A stretch of 64,000 bases of DNA from Aspidiotus rigidus. Its lineage: Eukaryota > Arthropoda > Insecta > Hemiptera > Diaspididae. Numbering within the stretch: the stretch's first letter is position 1; every line of letters starts with the position of its first letter. Below, one piece after another: positions 1 to 11,318 of this stretch. The position numbers and the translations under genes were made by a program. The DNA is taken from assembly GCA_035079385.1 (NCBI GenBank), contig JAVHKY010000053.1, positions 5,022,001 through 5,086,000 on the forward strand. Reading direction: 5' to 3'. Under the pieces are notes generated by a model that was not told the DNA's origin, ran no database searches, and saw nothing but the letters and a program-made list of their open reading frames with translations.

Positions 1-3000
1 GAACGTACTGAACTTCTGTAGAGGTGGATTTACAGTTTTTGAACATATCTGCGGTAAGGGTGAGCCAGAAATTTGAGAATGTCCCCCTGAGAAGTTTAAT
101 GTGTAAGGTCCATGTCAATTTTTAATCAAAATGAAGTCGAATCAATTTGAAATTCTGGAAGATACGGTGAAGAAAGGTGGGGGGGCAGGACCTCTCTAAC
201 AAGATATTACTAGGTAAGTATTCTTCGATGAGAAACGGAAGCCGCGTTCTTGTGATATTGTTTAAAGTTTGATTTGGCAACACTGGAAGGAAGTTGGAAA
301 CTTGACTATCTCGAAAAATATTATTTATCTTTCTTTCAATAATATGAAAGAGCTATCGCAGCGGCAAAAAAAGAGCTGTCTTTCCAAGCTATGTAATTTA
401 CATTTGGTAAAGGGCAAGCTATTTTTCTGCATGCTGTCATAGAATTTTTTACATCGATTTTAAATCATACAAATTATTACAACAGAAATTTTCATCATAC
501 GTTATTTTTTAGAATCAAAATGATTCGCCTTGCCAACTCCTATCTTCTTCTTGGTTTTCCTTCACCTTCCTCATAAAAATATTTCCATTACTAGACTTCG
601 CATACAATCGGTGAAAGAAAACGAATTCGAGTATTATATTGCTAAGAAAAATTAAATCCCAAGTGAACTTGTCAAAAGCCTGTGTCCTTAAATTAGGTCA
701 AGGTAAACGACCTATTTTGGAATAAAAATAAAATCGAATGAGACTGAGAAGTACGTCCTTGAACGTGTTCCTCTGCACGAGGAGGACTACCCACCGAGAG
801 AGAGAGAGAGCGTATGAGTGTTGTGCCGATTTCTCCCGCTTCAAATCTTGTTCTCGAACTGAGCAAAACTCAAGAACTCCACAGAATTGATTCCAAAAAG
901 ACCTCAAATAGACTCCTCTAATTGATATGATTCACTTTCAAGTCAATCGATTCCAATACTTGTCGAGATTAGCGTGACACAAAGTTTGATAGGGAGTCAA
1001 AATTTTTTCAAGTCCCCTATCAATACCTTGAAAGTCGAAATTTCTTCCAAGTCATCCAAATTACCCTTGTAAACAACTCGAGAGTCAATTTTTTTTCAAG
1101 TCGAGATATAGTTCGAGAGTCGAAATAGAATTTTCTGAAGTAGCCCTCCCTTACTTCGAAAATGGAGGGGGGGGGAAGGGTTTGAAGAAATTTCGAGCTT
1201 AGCTAACAAAAAATAGTCTGTACGATTAATTTGAATTTTTTTTTTAATAAAACATGTTCCCTAGTCTCTTCGTTAACTTTGTCAAGGAACCCTCGAGTTT
1301 TTTTCGTATGGAGTTCTTAAAGGTTGGAAAAAAAACATTCATAGATTATGCAAGGATTTTTGTCCAACCTTTCCAGAAAAATATGAAGACAGCTCTTTAA
1401 AATAATTCACTTTTCATCAACATCACTCAAATTTCCAATCATAAAACCCCGATTTTCGCAAAGATCCCCCCTTCCAAGAAGAGAGAGAAAGAAAAAGAAA
1501 ACTTCTTTCAAAGGAGCAGTTTCAAGCAAATTTCAGATTCGACCTTCTTCATCAAAAACAGAATTAATACTTCTTCATACTTCCTAAGCATGGCTCGTAG
1601 TTTTCAAGACTCTCTACAACTTATTTTGAGGCCTCATATGCTTGAAGGTAAGATCGCAAAAAATGAACCCCGATTCTTCATCAAGCGATATTTCGAGAAC
1701 ACGACAGAACAGAATCAATTTCTTTCGCGAGAAGCTCGTACGAGAATTGAACTCGGATTATATTTGTACTATTCAACCGAAGAGAGACATCCTCTGTGAA
1801 AATGAACGGATACCATTTCGGGACGAAGCGAGTAAAAATAACTTCATAAAAGCAATTGAGTGATTGTCAGTACATAGATTACTTTGAGAGTATAATGCAG
1901 CAAAGAGAGTTTAATAAACTGAGATTCACAATCGTAATAAAATCATCTTCCAACGACTAGAATAAACAGTACATATATTCCGAGAATTATTTCTAGTTCT
2001 TCGAACAATTCCAACTCGCAATTACGAAAGCCTCAGTGTTATCAAGCGAGCGAAAAAAAATAGGATCTCATTCTTTATTTTGTAACCTGTTGGCATTTCG
2101 ACGTTTGAAAAAAATTAGTTTTCGCATCATCTCGCGACCGAAGCAGCCAACAAAGTCATATCGATAATTTTATCGACCGTCAGTACGCGTAAATCATTTC
2201 GTACAGCATATTTGAGATAACATTTTTACTTTTTCAATACGATATCGTTCGCAATGTCTCATTCTTCGATTGCCGCGCGTCAATTACGAGATTTTACTTT
2301 TTTTTATTTATCCTTCACAGTATTGGGAGAGAATTTGACACGTGTATACTCCCCGGTCATTTAGTTCATAGACTTTCTCGACCTTCCAGCTCTCACTCTA
2401 CATAGACAGACGATATTGGTACCAATATCCACAAAAAATTTCTCTATTGCTATCCACTTGACGGAAAAGGATAAGTACTGGAAAGACGACAGTGATAGTG
2501 ACGAAATTCCTCATCAATTTGGTACCTCACTTTTGCTACATACTTTTCGATTCTACCAGAGTTTGATTTATATACCGATAGTAAGAAACTTCGAATATTT
2601 CGCAAAAATTCTGCAAACGTAGTTCTGCTTTAATAGATAATTTTCCATCGAATACTTAGTCTTCTTTACACTCAACTCAGTTTAAAAAGCAGAATCAATT
2701 TCCTTGAAATTTTCCTTCCAATCTTCGTCCACTTATTTTACCTTAAATGAATATACTGAACTCTCATCCACACATGAGCTATGAAGGTGCACCCTTCTGA
2801 TGTCTCTTTGGCTGTGAATAATTCTCGGACGACCAGTGAAGAAAAATAAATCACATGTGGACGTTTCCTCTTCGGCTAACCTAAGCAGATCGGCGTTATC
2901 TACAATATAACACTTACACAGCAAACGAATAGATGTTACTGCAAGAAGCCACGGGCAAAGTATGTCTCCAAGGAGTGCTCCTCTTCGGTGCTGACCACCC

Positions 3001-3979
3001 TGCAAGCAAGTGGGAGACTGAAAGGTCACAGGCAAGGCATGTTTTGTCTCTACGCTTAGAGATCTCCGGTACTATCTCACGGACGATGGTTCCTTTCGAA
3101 AGGAACGAAGACTCAAGAGGTCCTCATTGGTTAGCGAACCAAACGTGTTCTCCAGGCTGGTGAGTAGAAATCCCTCATAATTAGAGCATAATTGAGCCGA
3201 TCATTTCGCATACAATAAACGTGATAAGTGATCTAGAATATATTTCACGGAATCAAGCTCCAATAACGTTATCTAGAACCTAGGAGGCTATACTCAGTGA
3301 GCCGTCTAAATACTCACCATGAATGAGAAATCAATTACTCGACACACAAACACAAGACGTAGACACGCGAATAAGAAAATTGAATAAGGCAGGCAACTGT
3401 CACTAGAACTAATGTCAATAAAAATGATAGAGTATTTTGGGACAACAGAACTAATAAAAATCAGGGAAAGATCCCACGCCTCTTAGAAGCACAGAAGAAA
3501 TATGAAACATACGCTGAAACGCGAAAATAGTGAACTAAATATTATAAGTACAAAAATTTTTTCCACAGTTGCACAAATACGTCGAAGCCCACTTAGGTAC
3601 GTAACCTCTTTTAAAGCTCTGCTTTTAACTTCCTGGTTCTACTGACTTTATAAGTTTCGACAAATTCTAGCATGATGGCATCACTGAACTCAATAAATAA
3701 TGAATTCTGGAACACACTAAACGAGTCACAGCCCGAAAGAAAGTGTTTTCGAATAACCATGAACCAGATGAAGACCCTCTGAGCTTATGTTTGACAAAGG
3801 TACTGATTTTCATACTTGGCACGATGAGAAAGTAATAAAACAGACTATTTTTGTTAGAAATTCAGTACACTTCTCTCGTACTCATTGATCTGATTTATGA
3901 TATCAATCATGAGATACCTACGAGTGGTAAGGACGGACCCTCACAAATTTTATCGAATCTTTTCTTCTTTTATTTATTA

Positions 3980-4025
3980 CTAGCGGTACGACGGCCGCCA
4001 GCAGTTGATAGAAAATTTTCCGGAA
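3980..4025 (-). mobile_element. Possible Helitron 3' terminus
   Basis: Read on the minus strand, this ends in a GC-rich stretch (GGCGGCCGTCGTACCG) followed by CTAG and then a T. Helitrons typically end with a GC-rich hairpin and CTRG, inserted between A and T. The end resembles the better-defined Helitron end at 53,908, which also has a GC-rich block and CCGCTAG-T. I could not locate a matching 5' TC end, so only the terminus is called. Confidence 0.35.
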
Positions 4026-7000
4026 GGAGGGGATGGGGTTATTGGAACTTTTTTTGTTAATATTATTTAAGAATTAATATCGACTTGCTGAATCCTCATT
4101 CTATTCGACATCTCAGATCAAATTCTTATTTTTCGAGGAAGAAAATTCAACACTACACTTCAATTCTTTCGACTATATCGCATCATTTTTTCTTATTCAA
4201 TTGCCATTCTGCTTCATCGCTTTGAAGTATGACCTGATCGCACTGCACAATACTTGTTTCTTGTATGAAATTTTTTATTCATCAATATTGAATTCAGGGT
4301 GGGTATATGGGTATGTATCTGGGAGCACCTACTTTATACAATTTTAGAAAAATATAAAGAACTGGAAGTGTCTTTTCATCACTAGGGTGATCAGTTTGTA
4401 ATGACTTCTGTTGAGAAAACCAACCACCTCTCTAATTATTCTCCCAGCTTTCTGACGGCACTTCTTCTTTTTGGAGTCATGACCACCGCCGCCGCTTCCG
4501 AACTGAATGAGGAGGTATTTACGAGGCCTAACGACGCAAATTCTCGAGTCGATTCATAGATGATTCAAACTATCCTCCTACACCTTAACTATCAAACTGG
4601 TTCTCATCGAGTGGTTCGGAAACTGAGGAACGTGCTTCAAGAATACCTAGTCGCTCTGTATGGATCGCAATAGTGTAAGTCACAGTCAACAGCCATTTTG
4701 AGACCAGGAGATATTCTTTCTCTTTGCCGATGTTTTTTTCACCCTCCTCTTTTGTAGGTCACAAATTCAGCGGAGAAGCTCTTCTCATAGAGAGTTGACA
4801 ACAATAAAAGCCCCAATAGCGGTCAATCAGTAACCAATTGGAGTGTTTTGTTTCCTTGTGAATAAATAGGCGTAACATTAGTCAGCTTCTTTGTTGTTCC
4901 TCAAAAATTCCTCGGTTTGGTACAGATTTATTGTCACGGTACATCAATGTATAACTCACCCATACTTCTATCTAAATTTTTCCCCTCTAGATGAACTAAA
5001 AATTAAATAAAACTAGGCGAAAGAATGATCAGATCAATCATTGTTAATAATTCACTCAATCCGAAAAACATGCATAACAAAACCAAAGTAGGTACACAGT
5101 CTGTCAAACTGTTACATGCAATAAAATATTTAAAATCAATATTTGTAACAGAATATGAGACATCAACAGTGGAATAAGACGCCACTCTTCAGAATATAGA
5201 AAATAAAGTTCTTCTTAGGTCGATCGTGTAGCGAAGGAGGCTTGGAAGGGAGGCTTTGAGGGATCCAGACGCAATTACAGAAAAAAAATAAAGTATTGTA
5301 TAAAATTTCGTTCAAGCCTCTTCCTTCTGAAAATTTACAAGCTACGTCTGACTGTCATAGGTTTCAACAAGGAATATGTCCTTTGGGAGGCTTTTGTGAA
5401 AAAATGTCCGTCGTCATTGAGTTTATCTCTTTAACCCACTCAAAGCCTTGAAAAAACTCGACCTTCAAGCAATATACCAAATCAAGAGAGTTTTGAAAGG
5501 ATGACTTCCGCGCTATATGTGATAGGAAAACAATTCGGAATATCTTCAATCAATAGGCTATAAAGTATATGTATTATAACGTGCAGGAGAATTTTTCAGG
5601 AAAAAATGCTCCTTCAAAAAACACTTGAAAAAATGTTGGTCTACTTCAAGTTGATAGGATTAGTTTTCTATCCAAGAACTTTCTTCCACGTTACCTCCCA
5701 TATAACAGGCTCTCTGCTCATTCCAATTGACGCACTTGATAACATCTTAATACCAATTTTTCAAAGTTTTTTACCCTGTTCAAATCTTTCTCAAGTTGTG
5801 GTGAAGGTACGAAAAAAGAAGACACTATTTATTAAGAAAAGATCTAGCAAGATGAATGATTATTGATTGTAACTCTCAATTCCGGAAACATTGATTTGAG
5901 CTCAGAAAAAATTCTCTAAGACGTCATACAATAAAGCACCAGGTCGACAACATAGCTGGAGTTCTTTAAAACGTAGTTTTGATGATCGTTGTAATGGTTA
6001 GTCGAGGTAATGTCGCTAAAAATGAATTACTCATTGTTTCAACATCGACTCCATGTAATTAAAAATAAATAGGTATTTTTTTTAAACGGAGTTTTCATCA
6101 TTTCTACACCAAAAAGCGTCGCAAGATATTCTTAATTACAAAAATTAAAATGTGTTACCCAACTGTTCTGAGCAATTAGTATAACTTAAACATACACGCA
6201 AATAGTAAAGTAACAGAGAGTACCTATGTATAAGTTACTATTCATATATTATTATGATAGATAAAAACCCAAGCAAAAGCTTACGGAGTGTAGTTTTTCG
6301 ATATTATCAATCCAAATAAGTCTTCACTGAGCTGTACTCGACATTTTGAGAGGAACTACCATATTTTACTCAATAGTCTAGTACAAAAAATAGCAATTCA
6401 GGCAAAGTAGAGGAAGAAATGTAAGTGGAAAGAGTTTTTCAAAGCAGTTTAAATACAGCAATCAAAATACCGTAAGCACGTTTAAATCACCAATTTTTTT
6501 TCACACTTTCGTGCTCATAATAAAGATTCTAACTTATCAAAACCTTCGTCTATGTTTCCACAATCGGAAGGGTTAGGAGCTGTGCAGGGAAAAAGAAGTG
6601 TTAACCATACATTTTGCTCATTTAAAAGTCAGAAGAAAGGTAAAGCAATCATTTAGAAACGGACATATAACTTTTTTTTTTCAATGAACATATGTACAGA
6701 GGTTATTGGACTAATCAATTCACGATGAATCATTTACGCTCGAGTGGCTTGTTCACGATCTTTATTGAATGATTTACGCTTTGGTTTCGCCTACTCATGC
6801 ACCACAGAATTCACAGTCGTAAAATATGAATAATGAATGCTTCCTGCAAAGGAAACCACGAATTTCATAGTTGATATGGTACAGACGACAATGACATCTC
6901 TCTCATTTCTGTCACCACACTACTTATACTTTTCAAAACTCTGAACAAACATCAACCATAATTTATTTTGTTGGCTTTGAAGACCGCGAGGATGAGCTAT

Positions 7001-7123
7001 CGGTACCATTGGAATTTCCACTTGATTACGCTCTACCAGAAAGTCGAACCTCTTTCACAGAAAATCTGTTTCATAGAAAGCTTCATAGATGTAAATCTTG
7101 TAACACTGCCCTCCCCCCCCCCC

Positions 7124-7251
<128 letters not shown>

Positions 7252-7741
7252 GATTAACGTCCTTTGGCGCCAATCAAATTGTCCCCCAAGAGTTTGTGGT
7301 AAGTTAGATCTACTGAGCACTTCATTCAAAGTAAAACAGAGCTTGAATTGAAAATTTTAATGCAGGGGTGACAGAACTTGTTTTTCCATGCTCAAGAGAG
7401 TATTGGCAGATAATTTTGACAAAGTGTACTTATATTTATGTACCGTCCTAGAATGAGAATGGAATAAGAAACAAGATTAAATAATGTATACTGGCTCCAA
7501 ACCCAATATTATGCGGGCCCAGGTCTCCAGGCTTCTTTGGCTCAACTTTCAAAATACAGCTATTAAAATGCAATTCGACCCTTTCAACAGATGAGGGAAA
7601 ACGAGTACTCTTCATGTATGGTCGGTTCTTTAAAGTTCATCTCTTACCAACATGTTCTAATCTATAGTACCAGCTTCTAGTTATACAAATACACGCAGAA
7701 AATATCTACGGTAAATAACCATGTAAAATAAGATGTGCAAT

Positions 7742-10561
7742 TTACCTGTTGAATAAAGGATGCCATAGATTATGTCCTCCAGATACAGCACCGGACGCAG
7801 TACCCCGTCGAAAAATATGAGTATTATGATTCAGTAATCTGGACGAGTGCTGATTAGGATCCACCAAATGTTTCCGAACTTTTATCTTTGGTACAAGCGG
7901 ATGCTTAGAGTTTTCCGTTTTTACCTCCTTGGCGGGTGGGTGGTTCTCCCTCTCTTCCTCTGTAACGGGTTTCTTCTCCTCAATCGAGACTGATTGCTTG
8001 AGCGACTTATTTTCAGGTGCAATTATTCCATGGTGCAATGGATACAACGATTCCCCAAACGGTTTCAAGTCGGGCGTAACTTTGGAATGGAAATTCCTGA
8101 GAAGAGGATTGTATAGTTGCGTTTCATCAACCGGCTTAGGAAGAGGCGCCATAAATGGAGGTGAAGATAAGAATGAAAATGGTGATGGGTGATCGTTTGG
8201 TTTATCACTTGAGAAGAAAGGAACGACAGTAGAGTCGTTGAAATTCGAGAAAGTCGCCGAGTTGGGTGCTGAAACATTTCGACAACACTCATAAAAAGGC
8301 ATATCTTGACTCCAAGCCGCGCAATAAGCTTTCTTATTATTATTATCATCGCTTGCGCCGCTACATACACCATACGCAGTCGACATTTGCTGTAGAGCAG
8401 ACAATTCACGCCACCCTGGGCTCTTTCTTGGACTTTCAATTTGCATCTTCGATCCAGGAACGGTAAGTGATGGGTATGGCAGATAATGAGACGAATTTGT
8501 TGGAGAAATCTGTTGATAATGTTTTGAAAGTGAAAGATATGAATTCCAATTAGGAGTCATTGCCCAGTTACCGTTTGTATCAAGGCTATTGAAATATTTT
8601 TGACACAAACGAGATCTCATCTTCTCAGTTTGTTTCTGGTATCTTAAAATCCATTCTTCATTGAGAGTCTTTGTCAATAAACTCTGTAGATCAGATAGAG
8701 ATACAACCAACATATCTGGATTGGATAGAATCGAATGGAAGGATATGTCTCGCCACACATTCTGTGATAATAATCTAGGAATCTCCTCACCAGGAGATGC
8801 GACTAAAGCCGAAAGACGATCCTTAGGAACAAGAAGCGGATCCGGTACCATGTACTTTGGATTGGAAAGCACGTCGTTCAATTGCTCAAGCGGGTCTGAT
8901 TGTGGTTTTGTATCCGTAAATTTACTCGGAGTTTTCAGTAAATCGAGTAAACGAGAGTTTTGAGATACATTTAAACCTGAAAATGGCTCCGAGGGTGGTC
9001 GAGAGTTGATTTTCATTTTATCGCGTTTTTCTTTTCCCAAATCTAGAGGCTCACTCTGAAGAGAAGGAGCGATATCCTTAACTCTCAGAGGAGAATGTGG
9101 CATTTGAGAACACACGTGCGCTGCAGGAGGTTCTTCCTTTGGACTGTTTATTTGAGTGCGATTTCTCATCGCAGTTCGACTGAGCGCCGTCGGTTTTCTA
9201 ACATTTAGCGTTTGACATATCGGCTTAGAAAGGAGTATTAATGGTCGAGAGGGCACGGGTAGATTTTCGTTTTCTGATTTGACCCTGTTGAGCGAATGTA
9301 CCTCAACTGGTGTAGAAGTAATGAGATCAAGGTCGACATCTTCATCGTGAGAATCAGCATTCCTTAGGGATTGTTGATCACTTTCCTTAAGAGGATCTGA
9401 AACACATTCTCTTGGACTAGATACGCGTTCCAGTTTTATACGTTCATTACTGATCGCAATAGAAACCTCAGTTTCACTAGCTGACGACTCGTCAATGGCC
9501 CCGTCAGCAGTGTCTTGCTGTTGGGCTTCATCATCTTCTATGGAATTAGAACTACAAGGAGACTCGGTCGAATCTCGTTGAGGTTGATTTGTTTCAGTAG
9601 GATCAACTGTATCAGCAGGAGATTGAGGATTACTTTCACTGATAGGCTGGCTCTTCTGTTGGTCGTTCTCACTCTCAACGGTAGGGTCGCTCTCTGTCAA
9701 TTCTTCATCGCCATTACCAGTGGTATTTTGCTGATTAAGATCTTCATTTGACCGGCAATCTGCAGAAGTCAAACTTTCCGATGAGTTGGTAGAGGAAAAA
9801 TCATCAGAACGAGATTCTTGTCGTTCAGATTCGGTGGGGATCTTGCCTTCAGCAAAGCCATGAAAGGCAGCTGGAGATTTCCGATCAGGAACTACTTTGA
9901 TATTTGGAACTGGAGAGTTGACGGGGTTCTCATTATTGCACACGGTAGATCGAGCTTTGGCAGAAACAGATTCTACATCTTCTAATTTATTATGAGGATC
10001 AAGCGGAAGTGGACTAGGAAGTTGAGGCGAACAACTACTTTTATGTTCGTACGTCGAGCTCTGGTTATCTAGGCTCGAGGAACTATGATTATTAAATGCA
10101 TTATTGTTGACTAGCGGCGGTTGATATGGTGTAGTAACGGGGATTGTACGCCAACCACCAGTTTCTGTCTTGGCCAAGCGAATACGGTTTCTCTTATCGT
10201 AATCCTGGCACACGACGTCTACTATTTTATCGTCTTCTTTTTTAACCCATACAAAAATCGGGGCTACCGGTACCGCTTCTATTTTATTTCTCATCCAGTC
10301 CGTTTTCTTAGTATGACGACGACGCTTCTTCAGTCGTTTGGCAGACTCACGTTGTCGTTTTAGAGACAAGGGAATAGACGTATCGTACAGAATACGAGGA
10401 GGCCGAGATACACGACGAGGACGAACTTTCAGAATACAGTCAGCCGAGCGAGAAGCGAGAGAGGAACCATGTTTCTTTCGAAAGCTCCGCGTATTCGATG
10501 TGGTTTCGCTGTCTCCCTCGTCGACCAACATCGGCTCCGGATTCGCGTCTACGGGAAACAT
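7742..10561 (-). CDS. Unrecognised 939-aa basic/disordered nuclear-type protein
   Basis: A 939-codon open exon. The start is supported by an in-frame TAA two codons upstream of the ATG at 10,561. Residues about 41-145 look like the only ordered, conserved-looking part. They hold an arginine/proline-rich stretch, a strong bipartite nuclear localisation signal (KRLKKRRRHTKK, residues 75-86) and a block with FVWVKKED, CQDYDKRNRIRL and GGWRTIP. The rest is Ser/Pro/Asp/Glu-rich and probably disordered. It carries several PsiKxE-type sumoylation-like motifs (IKLE, VKSE, VKTE) and a PLDLGK motif that resembles a CtBP-binding PxDLS motif. These features suggest a nuclear regulator, but I do not recognise the family. 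The terminal codons AGG-TAA overlap a textbook donor (CAG|GTAAAT), so the annotated stop may be intronic. One phase-compatible short last exon would be 7637-7661, ending in TGA, which is speculative. Confidence 0.75.
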   Translation of the reverse strand: MFPVDANPEPMLVDEGDSETTSNTRSFRKKHGSSLASRSADCILKVRPRRVSRPPRILYDTSIPLSLKRQRESAKRLKKRRRHTKKTDWMRNKIEAVPVAPIFVWVKKEDDKIVDVVCQDYDKRNRIRLAKTETGGWRTIPVTTPYQPPLVNNNAFNNHSSSSLDNQSSTYEHKSSCSPQLPSPLPLDPHNKLEDVESVSAKARSTVCNNENPVNSPVPNIKVVPDRKSPAAFHGFAEGKIPTESERQESRSDDFSSTNSSESLTSADCRSNEDLNQQNTTGNGDEELTESDPTVESENDQQKSQPISESNPQSPADTVDPTETNQPQRDSTESPCSSNSIEDDEAQQQDTADGAIDESSASETEVSIAISNERIKLERVSSPRECVSDPLKESDQQSLRNADSHDEDVDLDLITSTPVEVHSLNRVKSENENLPVPSRPLILLSKPICQTLNVRKPTALSRTAMRNRTQINSPKEEPPAAHVCSQMPHSPLRVKDIAPSLQSEPLDLGKEKRDKMKINSRPPSEPFSGLNVSQNSRLLDLLKTPSKFTDTKPQSDPLEQLNDVLSNPKYMVPDPLLVPKDRLSALVASPGEEIPRLLSQNVWRDISFHSILSNPDMLVVSLSDLQSLLTKTLNEEWILRYQKQTEKMRSRLCQKYFNSLDTNGNWAMTPNWNSYLSLSKHYQQISPTNSSHYLPYPSLTVPGSKMQIESPRKSPGWRELSALQQMSTAYGVCSGASDDNNNKKAYCAAWSQDMPFYECCRNVSAPNSATFSNFNDSTVVPFFSSDKPNDHPSPFSFLSSPPFMAPLPKPVDETQLYNPLLRNFHSKVTPDLKPFGESLYPLHHGIIAPENKSLKQSVSIEEKKPVTEEERENHPPAKEVKTENSKHPLVPKIKVRKHLVDPNQHSSRLLNHNTHIFRRGTASGAVSGGHNLWHPLFNR

Positions 10562-11284
10562 CGTTTATGCTTTGATGAATGATTACATATCAAAAGAAGA
10601 AAGATACGCTTTTGTGGTTGGTAGCGTGCTTACGGTCGATAGCGAACGCGGTAACAAGAAGAAAACGATAAAAATGCAAATACGGTAACTTCTAAGCGGC
10701 GAATCACAAAACACACAGAAATTTATTCGAAACACCTAAATTCATTGGCAAACTACACGAAATCAGCGAACTGTAGTATGGGCGATAATCGGTTTTGGCG
10801 CGAAAACACACGCGAGAGAGAGACACGAGAAATTTGTCGCAGAACGAACGACGCCGAAAACTGAAAACGAATCAGAAACGGGGACGCCGATGATATTCGC
10901 AGTTCGCAAGTCGTTGATGAGACATTATTGCTTCAAACGCGACGCGAACGAAAAGCGACGAGACGAATACATGAACACGAGAACGTTGCTCTCGCGCGAG
11001 ATTGTGTTTTGGTTCTGTACTGTGAAAACTAAACACTACCACTACTAACTACAGTCGACGACTCGACGGAAGACGGAAAGAAAAAACACGACGCGAAGCA
11101 ACTTTATGGTTCATACCACGGTTTATACTCGTTTTTCTCTGGTTGCTCTGGTTGTACTCCGTTTGAGTGTGCCATAGTTTACTCCACGCTTTACGCGCCG
11201 TGACGAAGCAGGGTAAGGGCATCAATGTCTGATACACACAGGAGCTCGCGGCGCTACAGGGTTGCCAACTGCGAACGATGAACG

Positions 11285-11286
<2 letters not shown>
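10562..11286 (-). promoter_or_regulatory. CpG-rich 5' UTR/promoter region of the 939-aa gene
   Basis: The stretch upstream of the minus-strand ATG is visibly richer in CG dinucleotides (GCGACGCGAACG-type runs, several CGCGAGAG words) than the surrounding AT-rich DNA. This is the pattern expected of an unmethylated promoter or 5' UTR. There is no open frame with coding character. The exact transcription start and any 5' UTR intron cannot be set from sequence alone. Confidence 0.5.

Positions 11287-11287
<1 letters not shown>

Positions 11288-11316
<29 letters not shown>
11288..11316. repeat. Poly(A) tract, 29 nt
   Basis: A pure A run at the upstream edge of the CpG-rich region of the 939-aa gene. 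It could be a retroposed 3' end or a simple homopolymer; no target duplication is obvious. Confidence 0.9.

Positions 11317-11318
<2 letters not shown>

Noticed and set aside
1590..1863. Two overlapping plus-strand frames of about 70 codons
   Set aside because: Overlapping in different frames, no domain, no exon borders; length is expected by chance.
7929..10688. Plus-strand frames opposite the 939-codon exon
   Set aside because: Shadows of the minus-strand gene, with no splice support or recognisable motifs.
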